Source: JBFKPQ01 sp041628225 (lineage in GTDB: Bacteria; Actinomycetota; Acidimicrobiia; Spongiisociales; JAENVV01). Taken from it: a DNA stretch of 8,049 bases. Numbering within the stretch: position 1 is the first letter of the stretch; every line of letters starts with the position of its first letter. Shown here piece after piece: positions 1 through 5,531 of the stretch. A model generated the notes under the pieces. That model was not told the origin of the DNA. It saw nothing but the letters and a program-made list of their open reading frames with translations, and did not search any database. The stretch spans positions 1-8,049 of the forward strand of contig JBFKPQ010000099.1 in the NCBI GenBank assembly GCA_041628225.1. The letters run 5' to 3'. A program made the position numbers and the translations under genes.

Positions 1-1048
1 GGTTGCTTCGGACTACCGGCGCCGCCTGCAAGCGGGCCGCGTGTTCGAAGATGACGACGAACTCGTCGTGATCCCCGAACAGCCGATCGACCCACGGTTC
101 GACGGGCTGGTAGCCGATGCCGTGGCCGGGGTGGTCGATCGTTTGCGGTCGATGGGTTCGAGCTCGAGCACCGTGGTCGGAGCGGTGCGCGGCGCCGTCG
201 CCGACGTGATCGCACGAGCCGAGCGGCTGGTGACCCTCGTGGAGTTCGAAAGGGACGAAGTCGCCGCGATGCGCGACGCCATCGATCACGCCTACGCGGC
301 GCAGGCCGAAGAACTCGAGCGTGCGCTCGATCAGGGGACGCTCATCCGCGCCGAGGTGGTGAAACGCTGGCAGGCATTCATCGGGACCGGCGAGCTGCTC
401 AAGGCCCTCAGCGATGGCGCCGGCACCGTGTCATCGTGGTTTCGGAGGGTGTTCGGGGGCGCCGATGTCGCCACCGTCGAACGAGAAGCCGAGCACGAGC
501 TCGTGGCCACCATCGAGCGACGGGCGGACATCGCGGCTTCGGCCACGGCCACCGCCTGGGAGGTCCATCCCGGTGGCAAGAGCCTGGTCAAAGACGCAAC
601 GCTGTGGCGCCACGACCCGGAGACAGGGCGGTTCGCCGAACAAGCCGTCGAGGATTGGATCGCCGGACTGACGGCGCTCGTGGCCGAGGCCGGTGAAGGA
701 AAACGCCGCTGGGCTCGCGCGGCCTCGCTGGGCGTCAACGCGGTTGCCGTCACGCTCATCGTCACCGTCTTCGTGCACACCAGCGGACTGAGCGGTGCCG
801 AAGTCGGCGTGGCCGCCGGGGCAGCTGCCGCTCAGCAGCGGCTTCTCGAACACCTCTTTGGGGCAGCCGCGGCGCGTTCGCTGGCGCAAACGGCGCGCAA
901 CGATCTGCTGGCTGCGTTGCTGACCGTCCTCCAGCGCGATGCAGCCCGCTTCCACGCCGTGCTCGACGGGTTGGATCCTCGGGATCCAGCGGAACTGCGC
1001 GACGCGGCGGACGCCGTCCGTTCTGAATTGCGAGGTTGGCGTGGTTGA
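1..1048 (+). CDS. Dynamin-family GTPase, C-terminal part (5' end outside window)
   Basis: The reading frame is open from base 2 to the TGA at 1046-1048, so the start and the whole G domain lie upstream of the window; a GTG at 41 is in frame but is unlikely to be the true start. What is visible is the C-terminal stalk-like part: long alanine/glutamate/arginine-rich helices, then a hydrophobic segment at about 722-778 (ASLGVNAVAVTLIVTVFVHT), a small glycine/alanine-rich segment (TSGLSGAEVGVAAG), and a closing helix ending in RGWRG. The stretch from the hydrophobic segment through QQRLLEHLFG closely resembles, from memory, the tail of actinobacterial proteins annotated as dynamin family, which have an N-terminal P-loop and a membrane anchor near the C-terminus. 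Such proteins hydrolyse GTP and are thought to act on membranes. The next gene overlaps this one by 8 bases, supporting co-translation. No P-loop is visible, so GTPase activity is inferred from family and partner gene. Confidence 0.72.
   Translation, partial: VASDYRRRLQAGRVFEDDDELVVIPEQPIDPRFDGLVADAVAGVVDRLRSMGSSSSTVVGAVRGAVADVIARAERLVTLVEFERDEVAAMRDAIDHAYAAQAEELERALDQGTLIRAEVVKRWQAFIGTGELLKALSDGAGTVSSWFRRVFGGADVATVEREAEHELVATIERRADIAASATATAWEVHPGGKSLVKDATLWRHDPETGRFAEQAVEDWIAGLTALVAEAGEGKRRWARAASLGVNAVAVTLIVTVFVHTSGLSGAEVGVAAGAAAAQQRLLEHLFGAAAARSLAQTARNDLLAALLTVLQRDAARFHAVLDGLDPRDPAELRDAADAVRSELRGWRG
1032..1036 (+). promoter_or_regulatory. Ribosome binding site deciding the start of the second GTPase
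   Basis: GAGGT lies 4-5 bases before the GTG at 1041-1043, inside the last codons of the upstream gene. The frame stays open further upstream, to about 939, but only this start has a good Shine-Dalgarno site and leaves a short (8-base) overlap with the preceding stop. Confidence 0.6.
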
Positions 1049-2645
1049 TCTCTCGGCCCTGTTCGACGCCTACGATCGCCTCGTCTCGGCCGCGGCTGTG
1101 GTCCTCGATGAGGATGCCGTGCGCCCGGCCGCGGACGTCGGTCGCAACGTTCGTCGACGCTCCGGGTTTCTGGGTGAATCAGTCGTCATCGCTCTCGGTG
1201 GTGGAACGGGCTCGGGTAAGTCCAGTCTGCTGAATGCGCTGGCCTCGGAGACCGTCGCCCAGGTCGGGGCGATTCGGCCGACGACGTCACGACCGCTGGC
1301 CTGGATCCCGGCGACTCCAGAGCCCGGGCTCACGAGGTTGCTCGACGACATGGGTGTCGCCGACCGGATCGGCCATGACCACTCCGTGCCGGTGGCGATC
1401 ATCGACATGCCGGACGTCGATTCGGTCGTCGGGGCGCACCGCGACACCTTCGAACGGATCCTTCCGCGGGTCGACGATGTGTGGTGGGTCGTGGACCCCG
1501 AGAAGTACAACGACCGGCTGCTGCACAAGGAGTACCTCGAGCCGCTTGCCGACTACCAGACGCAATTCGTCTTCGTACTCAATCAGATCGACCGGCTCAC
1601 GGCAGCCGAACAGGTAGCGGTGGAGGCCGACCTGCGCCATCGGCTCGCCGCGGACGGGATCGATCGCCCTCAGGTGGTGGCGGTGGCCGCCAAACCGGTG
1701 GTGGGCGAACCTCGCAACGTCGCGGCGCTGTGGGATCTGGTGGTGGCGAGGCACCGGGACAAGGAAGCATCGCTCAAGAAGCTGGTCATCGACGTGCGGC
1801 GATCGGCGGCCGGATTGGCCGACGCCGCCGGGGTCTCCGGCAGCACGTCCGTCGAGTTCGAAGCTCGGTGGACGGAAGTGCGTGACGCCGCCGCGGCGCA
1901 GCTCGCGCAGATGGTCGTGAGCGAGGAGACCACCCGTCGCGCCGTCCAGGCCGGGGGCGCGAGAGCATTGCGGGTCGGTTCGGGACCCGTTGGGCGGGTG
2001 ATGCGTTCGGCCCGCGCCAGCCGCATGTCGCGCGCGCTCGGGATGACGGTCCCGGATGTCGAAGGTGCCACGCGGTCGTGGGCGGCCCGGCCCGGCGGCT
2101 CGGCCGTGGCCAACCGGCTCTCGGGGCTGGTCGCGGATGTGGCGTTCGACGTCGGGGGTTCCTACGGAGCCGATCTACGCGCTCGGTTCGGCCCGGCGAC
2201 CATCGACCGTGCCACCGCCGAGGCCGTGGAGGTCGCAACCCATCACGAGGCCGGACCAGAGGCGATCGAGCGGCGTTGGTGGCGGTGGACGGCGCGAGTC
2301 AAAGCCCTGCTCACGCTGGCGTTCGTGGCCGGTGCACTGTGGTGGTACTTCCTGCCGCCGGCCCGGGGAGAGATCCCGTGGCCGATCGTGACCGTCGTGG
2401 GGGCGCTGGTGGTCGGGTTGGTGCTGACGCGCCTCGTCGAGACGAGTGGCAGACGATCGGGCCGGGCCGCGGTGGAACGCTACGCCGAGGCGATCGAGCA
2501 GCAGATCGCCGATCGTCTGGATCGCGGCCTCGGAACCCCGCTTCGCATGATGCTGAGGGAGCGTTCGTACATCGCAGCCGCTCATGCCGAGGTCGGGGTC
2601 TTGGTCGCGGCCGCCGAAGAACATCTCCTAGCATCGCCCCGATGA
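1041..2645 (+). CDS. YfjP-type membrane-anchored GTPase (partner of the dynamin-like protein)
   Basis: A 534-residue G-domain protein starting at GTG 1041. G1/P-loop GGTGSGKS is at residues 54-61 (Lys60, Ser61). The switch-I threonine is probably in RPTTS (79-83), and G3 is IDMPD (121-125), with Asp in place of the usual Gly of DxxG. G4 is NQID (181-184) and G5 probably AAKP (216-219). The motif VDPEKYNDRLLHKEYL (151-166) resembles the actinobacterial YfjP/50S-ribosome-binding-GTPase-like family, as far as I recall it. A helical middle region follows, then two membrane segments (about 422-438 and 446-464) and a C-terminal amphipathic part. The protein should bind GTP and sit on the cytoplasmic membrane. 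Its gene overlaps the dynamin-like gene by 8 bases and the channel gene by 4. The pair recalls the two-component dynamin-like proteins of actinomycetes (for example Streptomyces DynA/DynB), but orthology is not shown here. Confidence 0.82.
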   Translation: MVDLSALFDAYDRLVSAAAVVLDEDAVRPAADVGRNVRRRSGFLGESVVIALGGGTGSGKSSLLNALASETVAQVGAIRPTTSRPLAWIPATPEPGLTRLLDDMGVADRIGHDHSVPVAIIDMPDVDSVVGAHRDTFERILPRVDDVWWVVDPEKYNDRLLHKEYLEPLADYQTQFVFVLNQIDRLTAAEQVAVEADLRHRLAADGIDRPQVVAVAAKPVVGEPRNVAALWDLVVARHRDKEASLKKLVIDVRRSAAGLADAAGVSGSTSVEFEARWTEVRDAAAAQLAQMVVSEETTRRAVQAGGARALRVGSGPVGRVMRSARASRMSRALGMTVPDVEGATRSWAARPGGSAVANRLSGLVADVAFDVGGSYGADLRARFGPATIDRATAEAVEVATHHEAGPEAIERRWWRWTARVKALLTLAFVAGALWWYFLPPARGEIPWPIVTVVGALVVGLVLTRLVETSGRRSGRAAVERYAEAIEQQIADRLDRGLGTPLRMMLRERSYIAAAHAEVGVLVAAAEEHLLASPR

Positions 2646-3475
2646 ACTTCTCGGACCTGTTCGATCAGTACCGGCCAGAACTGGCCAAGACCGCCGCGGT
2701 GGTCGTGATCGGGATGATCCTCTGGTGGTTGATCGTCCGCGTGGGCAACCGGGCCATCGGGCACATCACGAAGGACGATGACCTGGCCGAGCGCGAGCGA
2801 TCACAGCGCGTGGCCACCTTGTGGACGGTCGGAAAGCGTACGGCCGTCATCGTGCTGTTCGTCATCGTCGTCCTGACGATCTTGCTGATCTGGGCGATCC
2901 CGGTGACGCCCCTCCTGGCGGTCGGATCGGTCGTCGGTGTGGCCATCGGCTTTGGTGCCCAGGCGTTCGTCAAGGACGTCATCGCCGGCTATTTCATCCT
3001 CGCCGAGCGTCAATTCGACATCGGCGACGTGATCCGGATCGCCGGAGTGGCGGGTTCGGTCGAGGACATACGACTTCGAGTGACGGTGTTGCGCGACCTC
3101 GAGGGCGTCGTGCACTACATACCGAACGGCGAGATCGCGGTGGCGTCGAACATGACACAGGAGTTCTCGAGGGTGGTCGTCGATGTCCCGGTGGCGTACG
3201 GATCAGACTTGGATCGGGCGATCGGAGTCTTGGGAGAGGAACTCGAGCGGTTCGATGGCGATGAAACGTGGGCAGACGCGGTCGAGGAGCCATCGACCGT
3301 GCTCGGGGTGGATGCACTGGGTGAGTCGGCGGTGATCATCAGGCTCGTTCTCACCCTGGATCCGGAAACGCGCTGGCATGCCAAACGGGAGTTGCTCAAA
3401 CGGATCGTGCAGCGGTTCGAAGCGGAAGAGATCCAGATTCCGTTCCAGCAGTTGCGCGTGCACATGGCGCCGTGA
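2642..3475 (+). CDS. mscS: MscS-family small-conductance mechanosensitive channel
   Basis: A 277-residue protein, close to the length of E. coli MscS (286). Membrane helices lie at about residues 17-33 and 66-86, with the pore-lining TM3 at about 88-118. TM3 is rich in Gly and Ala (VGSVVGVAIGFGAQAFVKD), as in the family. The beta domain follows with FDIGDVIRIAGVAGSVEDI (125-143) and the hallmark YIPNGEI (159-165); the C-terminal alpha/beta vestibule runs to residue 277. The channel opens under membrane tension and releases solutes on hypo-osmotic shock. The start ATG overlaps the previous stop as ATGA with no Shine-Dalgarno site I can see, so translation probably depends on reinitiation after the GTPase gene. 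The same frame runs open upstream inside the GTPase gene, but those residues are arginine/glycine-rich and not MscS-like. The specific subgroup (MscS or YkuT-like) is not decided. Confidence 0.93.
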   Translation: MNFSDLFDQYRPELAKTAAVVVIGMILWWLIVRVGNRAIGHITKDDDLAERERSQRVATLWTVGKRTAVIVLFVIVVLTILLIWAIPVTPLLAVGSVVGVAIGFGAQAFVKDVIAGYFILAERQFDIGDVIRIAGVAGSVEDIRLRVTVLRDLEGVVHYIPNGEIAVASNMTQEFSRVVVDVPVAYGSDLDRAIGVLGEELERFDGDETWADAVEEPSTVLGVDALGESAVIIRLVLTLDPETRWHAKRELLKRIVQRFEAEEIQIPFQQLRVHMAP

Positions 3476-3518
3476 GCTTTCCTCCATATGGAAGAAACCC
3501 AGCCAGCATGTGGGATTT

Positions 3519-3555
3519 CCGGTCGTATACCGGATTGCAGGTAGGTCGATACCGG
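3519..3555. repeat. Imperfect direct repeat, each copy palindromic in part
   Basis: GGTCGTATACCGG at 3521-3533 and GGTCGATACCGG at 3544-3555 differ by one inserted base and start 23 bases apart, about two helical turns. The first copy lies within a perfect inverted repeat (CCGGT, 5-base spacer, ACCGG). Such an arrangement suits a paired operator or two RNA stem-loops; the sequence cannot tell which. Confidence 0.4.
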
Positions 3556-3565
3556 CCCTTGAGTA

Positions 3566-3593
3566 TTGCCAGATGTGCATATGCGAGCATGAT
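3566..3593 (+). promoter_or_regulatory. Possible promoter of the eIF-2B-like gene
   Basis: TTGCCA (3566-3571, 5 of 6 to the sigma-70 -35 consensus) and CATGAT (3588-3593, 4 of 6 to the -10 consensus) are 16 bases apart. A start near 3600 would give a leader of about 120 bases that includes the strong hairpin. Matches of this quality occur by chance, so this is a weak call. Confidence 0.22.
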
Positions 3594-3663
3594 TCCTGCC
3601 ACCAGAGAGCTGCGGGACGTGACCTTCCCTGGCATCGTTTTCGCGCCGAGCTTTTTGGGACGA

Positions 3664-3706
3664 ACGAAAGAGGCTCCGGTTACCCCCCTTGCCGGAGCCT
3701 CTTCGT
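3664..3706 (+). terminator. Strong hairpin: terminator of the channel operon or leader attenuator
   Basis: AAGAGGCTCCGG (3668-3679) pairs perfectly with CCGGAGCCTCTT (3692-3703) around a 12-base loop containing six consecutive C. Skipping A3667 extends the stem by ACG/CGT to 3664-3706. No clear U-run follows (CTTCGTATGG), though high-GC actinobacterial terminators often lack one. It lies about 190 bases after the channel stop, and its 3' arm ends only 2 bases before the Shine-Dalgarno site at 3709. It can therefore end read-through from upstream, or act as a control element on the next gene if that gene's promoter lies upstream of the hairpin. Confidence 0.55.
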
Positions 3707-3708
3707 AT

Positions 3709-3714
3709 GGAGGT
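3709..3714 (+). promoter_or_regulatory. Strong ribosome binding site for the eIF-2B-like gene
   Basis: GGAGGT sits 5 bases before the ATG at 3720-3722 and decides this start over an ATG at 3707 in another frame and the in-frame GTG codons at 3756 and 3759. Confidence 0.7.
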
Positions 3715-3719
3715 AGTCG

Positions 3720-4565
3720 ATGACCCGTTGGCGATCGTGGGCGTGCTGGCGCCGGGTGGTGGACGCGGCAGAAGATGCCACGTCGAGCGCGACGCGGCGG
3801 GCCCAAACCCTGGCCGGTGCGCTCCTGGAACTCCTCGATGCTCTCGATCCGTTCGATGCCGATGCCCTGGTCGATGCCGTGGATCTCGTGGCGCGGGCAC
3901 ATCCGACCTCGGCGCCGGTCCTCAATCTGCGGAACCTGGTCTATCTGGGCATCGCCGGCGATCCGGACGTACTGCGCAAGGAGATCTCCGCCGCCAGCCG
4001 GCGTCTCGAGGCGGCTCCGGAGCGGTTGGGACTGGTCGGTCTCGACATCATCCGCGACGAGAGCACGGTCCTCGTCCATTCGGTGTCGAGTTCCGTGCGA
4101 GCCATGCTCGAAACCTGTCGGCAGCACGGGGTGAGGTTCCAGGTGGTGTGTTCGGACACGTCACCGGACTGGCCGGCACGGGACTTCGCCCACGAGTTGA
4201 GCGCAGACGGATTCGACGTCGAGGTCCTCGCGCTCGACGACGCCATCGAATGGGTGGCCGGGATGGATGCCGTGCTGGTCGGTGCCGATGCGATCGGGCC
4301 TGGTCGGATGATCAACAAGATCGGTACCGGCCGGCTGGCGGAAGCTGCGGCCGACGCCCATGTCGCAACACACGTGGTGGCCACCACCGACAAGATCGTG
4401 GCAGAGGAGCTGTTCGAGGCGACGAGGGATCGCATTCGCGCCGACGTCATGGAACTCGTGCCGCTCTCGTGGTTCACGTCCATCGTGACCGACGATGGCG
4501 TGCTCACGCCGGGCGACGTGGCGCGTCTCGCCACCGAACAGACCGTCGCCCGGGCGTTGCGCTGA
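3720..4565 (+). CDS. eIF-2B alpha/beta/delta-like protein (sugar-phosphate isomerase superfamily)
   Basis: A 281-residue protein of the eIF-2B / methylthioribose-1-phosphate isomerase (MtnA) / ribose-1,5-bisphosphate isomerase superfamily. A helical N-terminal part includes HPTSAPVLNLRN (61-72), matching the RPTS..N region. The Rossmann-like C-terminal part has VLVHSVSSSV (117-126), then VVCSDTSPDWPARDFAHEL (142-160), then GADAI (188-192) followed by MINKIGT (197-203), the best family signature. Asp190 matches the catalytic Asp of the isomerases. The catalytic Cys expected in the VLVHS region (THCN in MtnA) is a Ser, as in non-enzymatic eIF-2B subunits, and the Arg expected near 'ESRP' is absent. 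It may thus bind a sugar phosphate or nucleotide without acting by the known isomerase route. The start rests on GGAGGT; the first 12 residues carry three Trp and many Arg and look odd. It ends directly against the convergent lipid kinase gene. Confidence 0.82.
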   Translation: MTRWRSWACWRRVVDAAEDATSSATRRAQTLAGALLELLDALDPFDADALVDAVDLVARAHPTSAPVLNLRNLVYLGIAGDPDVLRKEISAASRRLEAAPERLGLVGLDIIRDESTVLVHSVSSSVRAMLETCRQHGVRFQVVCSDTSPDWPARDFAHELSADGFDVEVLALDDAIEWVAGMDAVLVGADAIGPGRMINKIGTGRLAEAAADAHVATHVVATTDKIVAEELFEATRDRIRADVMELVPLSWFTSIVTDDGVLTPGDVARLATEQTVARALR

Positions 4566-5531
4566 TCAGGTCTCGGCTTGGAGGCGACGCCTCCGGCGGA
4601 TCCGTCGTCGACGAACCTCGCCACCAGGAGCCAGGACCGTCACCCCGGCCGGAACCGCTTCGATCCTGATCCGGCCAGCCAGGCCCAACAACTCGCCGTC
4701 CGCCTGGAGATACGTCGGTGGTTCCGCCTCGACGACGACGTACGGCGTGTCCTCGACGAGATGCGCTCCGGCGGCACGATGCAGTCTGCCGCGCATGGCT
4801 CGCGCCGCGATCGTCGGTGCCGCATGCAGCGCCAGTCGTTCGAAACCTGCGACGTGCACCCCATGGATAGGGGGTTCCTCGGCCAGGGTGAGGGGCATCC
4901 TCCCGAAGAAGGTATACGGCCAGTGGATCTGGACGAGTACCGACACCGCATCGAATGGTTCGGCGTTCGTCTCCACCCGCATGGTGGGGTATCTGCCCCG
5001 AAACGACGACCACAGGACCGAGGCGGCGCTGCGGGCGTAGTGAACGCCTCCGAAGTGGTACTTGCGGTGGGGTTGGCGTTCGGCCTGGCGAACCACTTCG
5101 GCGTCGAATCCAGCCCCGACCGCGAACGTCGCCCAGTGGATCGACCGGTCGTCGACCGTGATCCGAGCCAGCGGACACGCCCGGCCCGTCGGCGAGGTGG
5201 CCAGGAACTTGGAGGCGTCCTTCGGCTTGGACGGCACCCCCAGGATCTCGGCGAGCACATTGGTGGTTCCAACCGGGATGATGCCCAAGGCCGTCTCCGA
5301 CTCGGCGAGGCCGTTGACCACCCGGTGCACCACGCCGTCGCCACCCATGGCGACCACGACGTCGACACCGTCCGTCACCGCCTGCATCGTCAGTTCGGTC
5401 GCCTCGTCGGGTGAGCCCGGCCAGGCGGGTTCGATGTCGTACGCCTTGCGCAAGACGGTGGTCACGTCACGATGCATGCCCCCGGTGAACTGCGACGCCG
5501 TGGGGTTGGCGATGAGGAGGAGTCGTCGCAT
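4566..5531 (-). CDS. Diacylglycerol kinase catalytic-domain (lipid kinase) protein
   Basis: A 321-residue protein of the DAGK/sphingosine-kinase-like (YegS/DgkB) family, near the usual 290-330. It opens with MRRLLLIANPTAS (the NP motif of the fold), then GGDGVVHRVVNGL (63-75), corresponding to the nucleotide-binding GGDGT..E..NG, with Val for the common Thr. PVGTTNVLAEILG (86-98) matches P[LV]GT.N, and QADGE (277-281) is the late DGE motif of the C-terminal beta-sandwich. The family phosphorylates diacylglycerol or a similar lipid at the inner face of the membrane using ATP; the true substrate is not visible. The tail is strongly basic (RRRRIRRRRR, 307-316), perhaps favouring acidic membranes. 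The start ATG overlaps the dehydrogenase stop by one base (TGATG) with no clear Shine-Dalgarno site, so it is probably translated by coupling. Its TGA is back to back with the stop of the convergent gene. Confidence 0.88.
   Translation of the reverse strand: MRRLLLIANPTASQFTGGMHRDVTTVLRKAYDIEPAWPGSPDEATELTMQAVTDGVDVVVAMGGDGVVHRVVNGLAESETALGIIPVGTTNVLAEILGVPSKPKDASKFLATSPTGRACPLARITVDDRSIHWATFAVGAGFDAEVVRQAERQPHRKYHFGGVHYARSAASVLWSSFRGRYPTMRVETNAEPFDAVSVLVQIHWPYTFFGRMPLTLAEEPPIHGVHVAGFERLALHAAPTIAARAMRGRLHRAAGAHLVEDTPYVVVEAEPPTYLQADGELLGLAGRIRIEAVPAGVTVLAPGGEVRRRRIRRRRRLQAET
4580..4594. terminator. Small hairpin after the eIF-2B-like gene, within the lipid kinase 3' end
   Basis: GGAGGC-GAC-GCCTCC forms a perfect 6-bp stem with a 3-base loop, 14 bases after the stop of the plus-strand gene. 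It lies inside codons for the basic tail of the minus-strand kinase. With no U-tract it is a weak terminator candidate, and the high GC makes chance pairing possible. Confidence 0.25.

Larger units (their letters stand above)
3476..3719. other. Gene-free, lower-GC intergenic region with palindromes and a strong hairpin
   Basis: This stretch separates the channel gene from the eIF-2B-like gene. By count, 3481-3540 and 3541-3600 each hold 32 G/C of 60 (53%), against about 70% in neighbouring coding lines (for example 43 of 60 at 4321-4380). It contains TCCATATGGA (3483-3492), a possible stem of GGAA..CCCA with TGGG..TTCC (3490-3520), the inverted repeat CCGGT-CGTAT-ACCGG (3519-3533), a near-copy of it at 3544-3555, and a long hairpin at 3664-3706. 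A GTG-started 83-codon frame (3472-3723) crosses it, but only about half its codons end in G or C, so it is unlikely to be coding. It may be a structured leader or a small RNA gene; no known RNA family was recognised. Confidence 0.6.

Noticed and set aside
972..988. Perfect 7-bp inverted repeat TGGATCC-TCG-GGATCCA
   Set aside because: It lies within the coding end of the dynamin-like gene (residues LDPRDP), has no T-run and is followed by overlapping genes, so it is probably chance.
939..1040. Upstream extension of the second GTPase
   Set aside because: It would overlap the previous gene by over 100 bases, and the extra residues (for example MQPASTPCSTGW) look like out-of-frame shadow; GTG 1041 has a good ribosome binding site.
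3535..3560. tRNA-like T-loop (GGTCGATACC)
   Set aside because: No acceptor, D-arm or anticodon stem can be built around it, and it lacks the GTTCGA core.
3664..3706. 6C RNA, because the hairpin loop holds six consecutive C
   Set aside because: That motif needs two neighbouring hairpins with C-rich loops; only one is present here.
3472..3723. GTG-started 83-codon frame overlapping the channel stop as GTGA
   Set aside because: Only about half of its codons end in G or C against well over 80% in real genes here, there is no Shine-Dalgarno site, and it runs through the hairpin and the next gene's ribosome binding site.
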